A stretch of 64,000 nt of DNA from Mesorhizobium sangaii (GTDB lineage: Bacteria; Pseudomonadota; Alphaproteobacteria; Rhizobiales; Rhizobiaceae). Under the pieces are notes generated by a model. That model had not been told where the DNA came from, made no database searches, and was given only the letters and a program-made list of their open reading frames with translations. This document shows, one piece after another, positions 8,001 through 18,800 of this stretch (position 1 is the first letter of the stretch; each line of letters opens with the position of its first letter). The position numbers and the translations under genes are program-made. Location of the stretch: NCBI RefSeq assembly GCF_014207355.1, contig NZ_JACHEF010000002.1:496001-560000 (forward strand), read 5' to 3'.

Positions 8001-8007
8001 CGCAAAA

Positions 8008-8526
8008 TCAGGGGCGCGACGGGAACACGCCCTGCAGCGCGATGCAGAAATAGCAGGTGAGATAGGGTTGCATATTGTTGTGCGGCTGGCCGCCACCGGC
8101 AGGCGCGAGCGCTTCCGGCGCCAGTTGGGCATTAACGGCTGGGTTTGAGCCCAGGTACATCTGGTTGCCCGCCGCCACGAAGTTGCCTTGGGGCGTCTTG
8201 AAGGAGCCATCGTCTTCAGCGCCCAGCATGGTATGCGCATGAGAGGGCATCTCGCTTTCAAGCAGCGTCACGGTCTCGGAACCGCCAGTTTCACCGAGGT
8301 CATGCAACGACAGGCCGGGGCCCTGCCCCGGATGCATCGGCGCGTTGCCCTGGAGGTTCGGCAAGGCAAAATTGCTCTTGCCGTTGCCGCCATAGGTGGT
8401 ACCGAGCAGTGAGAACAAGGCGGTGTTCTGCGACAACGGCAGCAATTGCCCGTCGCACCACGCCCAGCCATTGGGCGCGAAATTGAACGGAAAGATGCGG
8501 ATTTCGGCGACGAACGGGTTGGCCAT
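8008..8526 (-). CDS. Phage tail collar domain (MdpB-like) protein 3
   Basis: 172 residues from ATG 8526 (MANPFVAEIRIF). The N-terminal signature (NFAPNGWAWCDGQLLPL, then LFSLLGTTYGGNG and FALPNLQGNAPM) is that of the tail-collar fold of T4 short tail fibres and of the microcystin-dependent protein MdpB family (COG4675). The C-terminus PHNNMQPYLTCYFCIALQGV is the second conserved block. The middle is variable and includes EMPSHAH, a usual His-rich loop. Members trimerise in phage fibres; bacterial chromosomal ones have no established role. Third in a tandem of three related genes (12-bp gaps), after the giant adhesin gene and before the GNAT gene. No signal peptide. Confidence 0.9.
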   Translation of the reverse strand: MANPFVAEIRIFPFNFAPNGWAWCDGQLLPLSQNTALFSLLGTTYGGNGKSNFALPNLQGNAPMHPGQGPGLSLHDLGETGGSETVTLLESEMPSHAHTMLGAEDDGSFKTPQGNFVAAGNQMYLGSNPAVNAQLAPEALAPAGGGQPHNNMQPYLTCYFCIALQGVFPSRP

Positions 8527-8537
8527 GACGGACCTCT

Positions 8538-9041
8538 TTAAGTCTGCGAGGGGAAGATCCCGAACAGCGAGATGATGAAATTGACACAAAGGTAGGGTTG
8601 GAAATTGTCATGCGGCTGGCTGCCGCCCGTGCTCGATATGGCATTGGCCGCCATGGGTGACGCGTTGTCAGCCAGATTGTAGTAGGTCTGAGCCTGCGTG
8701 TTGGCCAACACCGAACTGGTCGGCAGCTGCGACGTGGCCGTCGCCGTGGACCCCAACGGCGGATGCAAATGCGCCGGAATCTGGGCGACCGTCAGCGTAA
8801 CCGTTTCGGCGCCGCCGGTCTCGGCCAGGATGAAGCCGTTGCCCTGATGGATCGGAAGGCGGCCTTGCAAATCCGGCAGTGCGAACGTGCTCTGGCCATC
8901 GCCGCCATAGGTCGTCCCGATCAGGTTGAACAGCGTCTCGTATTCCGAGATCGGCAGAAGCTGGCCGCTGCAGAACATCCAGCCTGCCGGTGCGAAATTG
9001 CCGGCAAATATACGAATTTCGCCAATGTAGGGTTGTCCCAT
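8538..9041 (-). CDS. Phage tail collar domain (MdpB-like) protein 2
   Basis: 167 residues (MGQPYIGEIRIFAGNFAPAG). It has the same two conserved ends as its neighbours: GWMFCSGQLLPI with LIGTTYGGDG and FALPDLQGRLPI near the N-terminus, and GGSQPHDNFQPYLCVNFIISLFGIFPS at the C-terminus. The central loop differs from the other two copies (QIPAHLHPPLGSTATATSQL), as expected if the middle is the ligand- or partner-binding part. Start ATG with GGGAGCG upstream. The three paralogues are diverged rather than identical, so they probably form distinct subunits or specificities of one assembly rather than recent duplicates. Confidence 0.9.
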   Translation of the reverse strand: MGQPYIGEIRIFAGNFAPAGWMFCSGQLLPISEYETLFNLIGTTYGGDGQSTFALPDLQGRLPIHQGNGFILAETGGAETVTLTVAQIPAHLHPPLGSTATATSQLPTSSVLANTQAQTYYNLADNASPMAANAISSTGGSQPHDNFQPYLCVNFIISLFGIFPSQT

Positions 9042-9053
9042 GGTTGCGCTCCC

Positions 9054-9554
9054 TCAATTCGGCGACGGAAAGATGCCCTGCAGGGCAATGCAGAAGCTCA
9101 GCGTCAAAAACGGCTGCATGTTGACATGCGCCTGGCTGCCGCCGGTATTCGAGACCGAAGCCGGCGCCATGGCCACCAGCTGAGTGGCTGTGCCGTAGGT
9201 GTTGGCAGGAGCTTTGGTGAGAATCGCGCCATTCGGATTGGCGACCCCTCCGGGGTTGCTATTGGCATTGATCATGTGCGTGTGCGTGGGCAATTCCGAG
9301 ATCGATAGCGTATGGGCCGGCTCGCCGCCGCGCTCGCCGAGCGTGTGACCGCTGCCGACGTGGATCGGCGTACGTCCCTGATAGTTGGGCAGCGCGAAAT
9401 TCACGCGGCCGTCGCCGCCGAAAGTCGTCCCCAGCAGCGAAAACAGCGCCTGGTTCTGGTTGATGGGCAGCAGCTGCCCATTGCAAAGCGCCCAGCCCTT
9501 GGGCGCGAACACAAAAGACATGATTCTGATTTCGGAAAGAAATGGTTCCGACAT
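9054..9554 (-). CDS. Phage tail collar domain (MdpB-like) protein 1
   Basis: 166 residues, first of the tandem, with GGGAG 6 to 10 bases before its ATG. N-terminal block: SEIRIMSFVFAPKGWALCNG, LFSLLGTTFGGDGRVNFALP; C-terminal block: GGSQAHVNMQPFLTLSFCIA. The centre has TLSISELPTHTHMINANSNP, again a histidine-bearing turn. It stands 249 bp after the stop of the giant inverse-autotransporter gene, and the AT-rich gap has a possible promoter, so it may be transcribed both by read-through and separately. Role inferred only from family and position: a collar-fold trimer that could sit on or process a surface fibre. Confidence 0.9.
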   Translation of the reverse strand: MSEPFLSEIRIMSFVFAPKGWALCNGQLLPINQNQALFSLLGTTFGGDGRVNFALPNYQGRTPIHVGSGHTLGERGGEPAHTLSISELPTHTHMINANSNPGGVANPNGAILTKAPANTYGTATQLVAMAPASVSNTGGSQAHVNMQPFLTLSFCIALQGIFPSPN

Positions 9555-9803
9555 CGCCGCTCCCTCACATTTGGTCCATACTACACAGATAGTGCTAATT
9601 TACGCAACGTCATGCAAGGTGCAAATAAAAGAAATTATTTGACTTGGCTTTTATTAAATTTCGTCGGCAAACAACCATGGGTGCCGCGCAGCACAAAACA
9701 ACAGCGCTGCCAATGACCTAATGGCCAACGCTCCTATCGTGACGGTGCGCTGGCCTCCCGATTCGGTCCTCGGGACAGCCGGCGCGATTGAGGCGAACTC
9801 CCC
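9555..9803 (-). promoter_or_regulatory. AT-rich upstream region of the collar operon
   Basis: The 249-bp gap between giant gene and collar genes is far richer in A+T than its surroundings (around 9590-9665). On the minus strand a candidate promoter reads TTGCAC (complement of 9619-9624), 16-bp spacer, TAAATT (9597-9602), leaving about 42 bases to the first collar ATG. No terminator hairpin is evident after the giant gene's stop. The promoter is a by-eye call only. Confidence 0.35.
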
Positions 9804-12800
9804 TCAGAAACCACCGGTCGGCAAACTCGGCAGCGTGACGGAACCGACGGTTCCGAACGAACCGGTTTGCGAGACCGTATCCCCGCTGTTGTTTCCGCTG
9901 ACGGCACCGATGCCGCCCTGGATGTTGAACGTGCCGTTCAGCTGCCGCAGCCGGATTTCTCCGAGCGTCGATGCGCCCAACGTCGTGTTGTTGCCGGAAA
10001 TGTTCAGGTTGAGCGTTTCGCCGTCGCCGGCGCTGCTGTTCAGGACATCCAGAACATGGCCGCCGGTTGTGCTGTTGTTGGTAAACACATTGTTGAGGAT
10101 CGTGGCGTTCAAGACCGCCGTCGTCCCCGACGCCACCGTGCCGCCTATGTTGGTGATATCCAGTGTTGCGCCGGTGGCGTTGTTGGCGTTGTTGACGGCG
10201 ATGTTGCCCTGGATCAGCAGATTGTTGACCATGTCGGCACCGCTCGTAAACGTATCGAAATTCGTTTCGAACTCGATGGCCGAGCCGCTGTCGACGTTCC
10301 CCTCGGTGCCGACCGGCGACGTGTCGCCGATGTGGTTGTTCTGTATGGTCCAGTTGGCATCGTTCACGCTGCCGCCGCCGACCGAGACAACCGAGATGTG
10401 AACGCCTTGCTTGGAAACGTTGTTGATCGTGTTGTCGGAAATCGCGACGGCGAGCTTTCCGAGATCGTGTGAGTCTGCCTCGACCTGGACGTCGATGGCG
10501 CGGCGGCCGTTCACGAAGCCAGCGTCGTTGCTGATGGTGTTGTTGCGGATGGAGCCGTTGATCTGCCCGCCATCGGGTGTCGCGGCGCTGCCACCGGCCG
10601 CGTCCACCTGAACCACGCCGGCCAGGGTCGTCAACCTCGCCAGATTGTGGAAGGTGTTGCCGTCGGCCGCGGTCGGTCCGCCGATGGTGAAGTTGAGAAT
10701 GCCGTTGGCCGAGTTGGACAGATAAAGCGTGTTGTTGCCGTCGCCGCTTGTATTGTCCGCGTCGTGGAAATTGTTCTTCTGCACGATGGCGTTGACGGTG
10801 CCGGAACCCTGGTTGCTGATCTGCACGCCGTCCTGATCGATCAGGGTGAATTCGCTGCTGGTCACGTTCACCGTGCCGGAAGTCGACCCGAACAGGTTGG
10901 CGAGGAAGCCGTCCGCACCGGTCGCAGAAGTCGTGAACAGCGCATGGTCGACCGTGAACGAGGTGAAATTCGTGTTGGTGTTGAAGAGAAGGACGCCGTT
11001 CGACTGCGACGACTGCCAGCCGGAAACTTTCGAGTTGTTGTCGAAGGCGTTGACGCCGGTGATGTTCTGGGCGAACCAACCATTGCCGCCGCCAAAGCCT
11101 GCCGGATTGCCGCTCGATCCATCGGACGCCGGATTGGACGCGCCGGGATTGGTGATGTTGACGGCCGACAGTTTGATGTTGCCGCCGCCGATGCTCTGCA
11201 CACCGTCCAGGCCGGCATTGGTGATGTTCATCTGGCGCAGATTGACGTTTGACGCGTTGGTCAGCACCACACTGTCTCCGGTGGTGTTCTGGATCGTGCC
11301 GCCGGCGCCATTGAGCACGAGGAAGCCGCCTGATGTGGCGCCATCGCCGGTCACGGTCAGCCCGTTAGCGCCGGTGTTGTTGAGCACGATGCCGTTGACG
11401 GCGCCGTTGGCCGAAATGCTCCTGAACGTCAGACCCGAGGCGCCGATCGTCGTGTTGGCGACGTTGAGTGCCGTGCCGGTGGTGGACGCGATGGTGTTGC
11501 CGGTGCCCTGCACCGTCACCGTCCCGCCGCCGGTGGCGTTGAAGCCGATGCCGCTGGTGCTGTTGATGGCCAGGCCACCGCCGGTGAAATCGATGATCGC
11601 GCCGGTGTCGTTGGTCAGGCTGACGCCGGCCGCCGTCCCCGAGCCGATCGACTTCGACGCGCCGGAGAAGGTGATGGTGCCGGCGGCGTTGCCGTCGAGG
11701 AAGATGCCGGTTTGGCCTGCCACGCTGTGGCTGATGTTGCCCGTCAGGGTGATGTTCTGCGCGGTCAGCGCCCGGTCCTGGATGTCGATGCCCCGCCCGG
11801 TACCGCTGGTGATGGTGCCCGCATAGGTGAGACCCGCGGTACCGCCGGTGTTGGCGCCGCCGGCGCCGTCGCCGATGCGGATCACGGCAGCATTGCCGCC
11901 GACCAGCGATCCGCCGCCGAGGCTGACCGTGCCGGTGCCAGTGACCGTATCCATGATGACGGCGCTGCCGCCGCCCGCGCCCTTGGTGGTCGTGGCGAAA
12001 TTCACGCCCGCGGCGGCGACGATGACCGTGTCGAGATTGACGGCGATGCCGCTCGTCGTCGTGATGGAATTGCCGGCGCCGGTCACCGAGACCGTACCAC
12101 CGCCCGTGGCATTGAACCCTGTGCCGGAGGTCGTGTTGATCGCCAGCCCGCCATTGGTGAAGTTGATCGTCGCGCCAGCGTTCGTCGCCAGGTCGACCGC
12201 CGTATTGACGCCGGTGGTCAGCGTCTTGGTGCCGCCGCTGAAATTGAAAGTGCCGCCGGTGTTGCCATGGACAAAGATGCCGTTGTCGAAGCCGCCCGTG
12301 GCGGTGAGATTGCCGGCTAGCGTGATGGTGCCGGCGGTGACGCCGGAGATATCGACGATCTTGCCTGCCGCGGCAGTCTTGCTGATCGTGCCGTTGAAGG
12401 TGACGGTTGACGTACCGCCGGCGACAAGGAAACCGACACCGCTCGGATTGGTGATCGAAGTACCGCTGGAGAAGCTGAACGTGCCGCCCGAGCCATTGAG
12501 GATGTCGACGCCGGCATCGCCGCCATTCAGCGTCGTCGTGCCATTGAACAGATAGGTGCCGTCGGCATTGTTGAACTGCAGGCCGGTGCCGTTGGTCGCC
12601 GACAGCGTGCCGGTCTGGAAGGTGATTGTTCCGGTGGTGTGGCCCGTGACCGCGACCAGCGCGGCATTGTTGGCCTGGGTGATGTTGCCGTTGTAGGTGA
12701 CGCTCGCCGAGCTAGTGTCGACATTGAACGCCGTGCCGGTCGGGCTGGTGATCGAAGTGCCAGTGCCGAAGCTGAAGGTGCCGCTCGACCCGGTCGTGAT

Positions 12801-15800
12801 ATCGACGCCGGCATCCCCGCCATTGAGCGTGGTGGTGCCGTTGAAATTGTAGGTGCCGTCCGCATTGGCGAACTGCAGGCCGGTGCCGTTGGTCGCCGAA
12901 AGCGTGCCGGTGTTGAAAGTCAGCGTGCCGGTGTGTCCGGCCGAAACGCTGACCAGGGCGGCATTGTTCGCCTGGGTGATGTTGCCGCCATAAGTGACAG
13001 CGGCCGTGCCGCCGACGACATTGAACGAAGCGCCCGAAGCACCGCTCAGCGTGCCGGAGCCGAGGCCGACGGTGCCGCCGACACTGGTCAGGCTGACATT
13101 GTTGACGCCGCCGGCCGACGAGGTCGAGTCCAGCGCGATGGCAGCAACGACCCCGGAGAGGTTGATCGCCTGGCCACTGGTGGCGTTCACGGTCTCGGCG
13201 GCCGCGGAAGCGGTGATGCCGATCGTGCCGCCGGTTCCGAGAATGCCGGTGCCGGAGGTGGTGTCGATGGTCAGGCCGCCGGTGAAGCTGGTCGTGCCGC
13301 CGCCCTGCGAGAGACCGATGCCGCTGGTCGTGTCGATGTTGGCGAGGCCGGTGACGTTGAGCGTGCCCGTCGCGACATGGATGCCGCCGCCGGTTGTCGC
13401 CGTGTTGTTGATCGTCACCGTGTTGAAATTGAAGGTGCCGGTGTTGGTGTTGATGGCGTCGATGCCGAAGCCCGTCGTGTTGGAAATGCTTGTCGCGCCG
13501 GTGACGGTGAAGGTACCAGCAACGCCGTCGAAGATGATGCCGCTGGTGCTGCTGTTGGCATTCACGCTGGTCAACGTCATGTTGACGGTCAGCGGATCGA
13601 GATCGAAGGCCGCGCCGCTGTTGGTGGTGACCACGCCGGCGCTGCTGTTCAGCGTGAAGGTAGTGGTCTTGGTATTGGCGATCACACCTGTGCCGCCAGT
13701 GTTGGCGAGGCTGAGCGTGCCCAGGTCGAAGGTGCCGCTGGTGTTGATGAAGCTGAGGCCGTTGCCCTGGATCCGCGTGCCGGGAGTGCCCATGCCGAGC
13801 GTGCCGGCGCTGACGGTGCCGCCCGCGCCGTTGGAATCGAAGCGGACATTGTTGAACACGATGCCGCCGCTACCGGCGCCACCGGTCACTCTGTTGCCGG
13901 CAAAGGACCGGATCGCGATCGAATTGTCCGTCGCGTTGATGTTCTGACCGACGAAGGACGCCGCCAGCCCGGATGCGGTCGACCTGAGCGTGTTGCCGTC
14001 GATCGAGAGCAGGAGCTTGTCGGCTGTCGCCGCACCGCTCGTCGAGAAGTCGAGTGCATTGCCGCCGGCGGTTATGATGCTGTTCCGGATCACGAAATTG
14101 GAGGCAAGCGTGGCATTGACGAAAATGCCGGCGCCGCTGCCGCTGTTGAGGGCCGTGACGTTCTGGACGCCGGCGGTGATGACGCCGGTGCCGCTGATTG
14201 GCAGGTTGATCGTCGCGGCCGCGCCGCTGCTGGCCAGGATCGGGTGTGAATTGTCGAGGCCGCCGGGGTTCGTGACGACCGTCGAAGCCTGGATGGTGGT
14301 GAAGTGGAAGGAGGACGGCGCGCCAAGGCCGCCACCGACGCCGAGCGGCCCGACGTCGATGTCCGCATCGCCGGACATGAACGAGATCACGGCTTGCCCG
14401 TCCTTGAGGTCGAGCGAGCTGTTGCCGATGTTGATGGTCGGCTGGTTCGTGTCGACGGTCTTGTCGATCAGCACGAAGACATTGGCGGTGGAAGCCTCCG
14501 CCTGGGCGACGCTGCCCGGATTGAGGAAGCTGCCGTCACCGATGCCCGAAATCTCGCCGGCGGCGTCGATGTAGTAGACGCTGATCGCTGACAGGTTCGA
14601 GATGTCGCCGACGAACGTGACGTCGTCGAAATCGTAATTGCCGCTCAGCGGCAAAGTGTCGGTGGCGTGGATGACCTGGCCGCCGGTGGTCGAGATCAGC
14701 GATTCGGCCGGTCCCGCGCCGTCACCGAACACCAGCGTTGCATTGGTCGTGCTGGAGAACTGGATGCCCTGCGCGACATTGGTGATGGTCGACGTCTGGG
14801 CGCCGCCGGGATTGACCGTGTCGCCGAGCTGGATGGCGGCGGCGCTCGTGGTTCCGGCCATGTCGATGCCGAGCGTGCCGGCAAAGCCACCGCCGTTGAC
14901 GTCGAAATCACCGGCGTTGATGCCGGTGCTGATGACCGCGCCGTTGAGATCGAGGCCGATGGCGTTCGTACCACCGAGCCCGATGTTGAGGCTAGTGATG
15001 CTCAACGCCGAGCCGAGCGTGCCCGCGACATCGAAGCCACGCGAGGTGATGCCTTGCAGGTTGACCGTGCCGAGAATGATGCCGCCGCCGCCGACATTGT
15101 TGAGCGAAACGCCGGTGGCAGCGCCATTGGCGGAGACGGAGCTGAAGTTGAGGCTGCCCGCGCCGACCGTCGCGCTGTCGAGCTTGAGCGCGGTGCCGGT
15201 CTGGGTGCTGATCGTGTTACCAGCGCCGGTGACGCTGACCGTGCCGGCACCGAAGGTGCTGGCGGTGAAGCCGGCGCCGCTGGTGGTGGTGATGCCGAGG
15301 CCGCCACCGGTGAAGGCCAGCGTTGCCGTGCCCTGTCCGGGGCCGATGCTGGGTTGCTTGACGACCGCGTCGTTGGCGCCGGTGCTGAAGGTCTTCGTCG
15401 CGCCGGAGAAGGTGATCGTTCCTTCCGAGGAGCCGTCGACCAGGACGCCGGTGCCACCTGTGTGATTGATGGTGCTCGAAATAGTGTACGCGCCGTCGGC
15501 GTTGCCGCTGAAGACGAAGGCGGTCGACGCTGTCGTCGAAAGCACCGAACCGCTGAGGTTGAGGATGGCGAGGTCGCCGCCGCCGGCACTCACCACGCTG
15601 CCCGCATTGACCTTGACCGAGCCGTTGTAGTTCAGCGTGCCGCCGGTATTGCCGCCGACCGCGATGGCAAAGTCGCTGGTGCTTGTCGTCGCGCCGATAC
15701 TGGCGCTGCCGCCATTGCCGCCGATGTTGACGGTGCCGCCCATCACGCCGTTGAAATCAATGCCGCGCGTGCCGCCGTCGATGGTCAGGCTGGACCCGGC

Positions 15801-18800
15801 GACATTGGCGATGTTCACCGTTGCAACCTGGCCACCGAACTGGAAGCCGGAAGTGTCGACGTCGATGTTGGTCGTTCCGGTGAAGTTGACGGACTTCCCG
15901 GAACTGGTCGTCACGCCGAACATCGAAACGCCGATCGCACCCGTATTGGTCAGGCCGCCAATGTTCACATTGCCGGCGAGGTCGACGTTGTTCAGCACCA
16001 CGCCGCCGCCGGGAGCAGTGGCTACCGAGGAAATGCTGTCGAAGGCGATGCCGCCAGCGCCGACGTTGGTAGCAGCCACCAGCAGCCCGTCGCCACCGGC
16101 GATCGTGTTGTTGGCGCCGGTTATGCTGATGATGCCGCTGTTGAGCGCGACGAAGCCCGCTCCGGTCGTCGTCGTGATGTTGAGACCACCATTGGTGAAG
16201 TTGATCGTGGCGTCCGGATTGGGGGCCGGCGTGCCCGACACGAAGCTGCCGAGGATGCCGAGGCTGACGGCATCCGTCGCGCCCGAACGGATCTGCTTGC
16301 TGGCGCCGGAAAAGGTGACGGTTGCCGCCGTGCCGTTGTTGATGCCGGCAACGACGATGTTGCCGCCGACCGCGGAGTTGCCGTCGGTCAGATTGCCCGA
16401 CAGTGTCACCGAGCCGCCGGTCAGTTCCCGGATCGAAACCGCCGCACCGCTGCCGTTGCTGGCGATGGTGCCGGCATAGGAGATGGCAGCGTTGCCGCCA
16501 CTCGCATTGGTGGCCGAGCCAACATTGAAGGCGGCGCCCGCACCGGTGTTGGTCAGCGTGCCGGTGCCGAGGTTGAGCGAGCCGGTCAGGTTCTGCAAAT
16601 TGATGCCGTTACCGGCGGCGAAGCTGGCGTTGACCGAGGTGAAGCCGCCGCTGACGCCGGCGTTGCTGATGCTGACGCCGGTGCCATTAGTGGTGGCAAC
16701 CGTGTTGGTGCCGGAAAGCACCAAATTGCCGCCGTCAGCGGAGAAGCCGGTGCCAAAGCTGTTCTGGATAGCGAGGCCGCCCGAGAAGGTCAGCGTGTCG
16801 GTGCCCGTGCCCCCCCATTTGACGCCACCGCCGGTGGCGTTGGTGATCGAGACCGCGCCGGCGAACGTCACCGATGTCCCGGGGCTGTTTTCGATTTGAA
16901 TGGCGTTGACCGCCGTGCCATCGATCGTCACCGGGCCGTTGAACAGCAGCGTCGGCGAGGCGGCGATGCCGGACACCAGGATGCCGTTGCCGCCGCCGCC
17001 GCTCGAATTGATGGCGCCGAACCGAGCCGAACCGCCGGAGCCGTCTTCGATCACGGTGCCGCCGGCGAAGGAGATCGCCGGTTGGCCGGTGGTCGTTACT
17101 GTGTTGCCGGCCTGGCCGAAGAACACCGTACCACCTAGGACGGACACCAGGCCGGCCGCCTTGACGGTGTTGACAGTGACCACGCCCGAGAAGCCGACGC
17201 GGTTGCCCGTGTCGATCGCCGCCCAAAAGGCATTGTTGAGGCCAACGCCGGCGCCCGTACCGTCGACATTGAGAGTGGCCGTGCCGAGGTCGATGCTGGC
17301 GCCGCTGCCCGCCGCGCCGTTCGCGGCAATACCGACGGCGCTCGGGCCGGCGAACAGTGCGTTGGTCGCGGTCTTGACCGCGACATTGGTCGTGGCGAAC
17401 TTGATGTCGCCGGCCACACCGGTTAGCGCAAGGCCGTAACCGCCGACTCGGTTCGTCGTGGTGCCGGCGATGAAGGCGCCGCCATTGACCTGGTCGATAC
17501 CCGCGGACGCTGCATTGGCGTCAAATGTCAGGCCGCGCAGCGAGAAGCCGCCGACTTCGCCCTTGTTGCCCAGAAGCGTGACGTCGGAGAAGGCGCTGAC
17601 CTTCATGGTGCCGACGCCGGCCGTGCCGTCGACCGAAGCGATGGTGCCGCCGGTGGCCGAGAGGACCAGATTGGAGAGCGCGACCTCGCTGTTGGCGGCG
17701 CCGTCGGCGATCGACAGCGCGCCACCGTCGCCACCGGTGACCGTCGCCCGGTTGAGCACGAATTCGGTGACGTTGGTGCCGTGCACGCCTATGCCGGTGC
17801 CGGTGTTGTCGATGATGACATTGTCGATGCTGGCGCGGCCGGTGAAGTCTACCGTATTGCCGCTCGCCGTCGTCAGCGTCGGCAGCACGGTGTCGACGCC
17901 ATCAGGCGCATCGATGATGCTCGACGAATTGATGTTGCTGAATTTGAAGTTGCCGCCGAGCGTGCCGCCAACACCACCATAGGGCGCGGTGTCGATGGAA
18001 TCGCCGGCTTTGAGGCCGATCAGGATCTGGCCGTCGGCGAGGTCGAGCGTCTTGTTGCCGGCGCCAGTCTGCTGCGCCAGCATCATGTTGATCAGGTTGC
18101 TGGTTCCGTTCTGCGACCTGTCGATCAGCGCAATGATCTTGGCGCCCGACGCTTCGGCGCCGGCGATCGAGCCTGGATTGTCGGCGGTGCCGTCGCCGGT
18201 GCCGTTCGGGTCGACATAATAGATCGTCGAACCCTGCGCTTCGGAGATATCGCCGATGAAGCCGCCGGTGGCGCCGTTGACATCCTTGAAATTGTAGGTG
18301 CCGCCGGCCGGGAAGCCGCCGGTCGAATTCAGGATGTCGACCGCCTTGACCGTCGACAGCTTGTCGGCGGCACCCTCGCCGTCGCCATAGATGAAGTTGA
18401 CCGCGGTCGTGTTGCTGAACTGGAAACCGATGCCCGGGCCATTGCCGGCCCCACCGATGGTGGAAGCGGTCGTGTTGGCCGGCGCGCCGGGATCGCCGAG
18501 CTGGATGGTGCCGGCCCCGGTGGTGTTGGTGAGGTTGACCGCCGTCGTACCGGTCGAACTCGCGCTGGTCAGGTCGAAATCGGTCGCGGTGATGGTGCCG
18601 TTGACCACGGCATTGGCGAAGGTGATGCCGGTCGCGCCATTGCCGGTCATGGCGATGCCGAGGCTGGCGAAGGACAGCGTGCCCGAATTGGTGCCGGCAA
18701 CGCTGACGCCGGTCTGGTTCAGCCCGACATTGGTTACAATGGTGGCGCCGAAGGTGATGGTGCCCGAATTGCCCGACAGGCCGATGCCGGTCGCGCTGCC

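Noticed and set aside
8008..9554. Tail-collar genes as part of a prophage or contractile injection system.
   Set aside because: No sheath, tube, baseplate, capsid, integrase or terminase genes are nearby; only collar-type genes are present.
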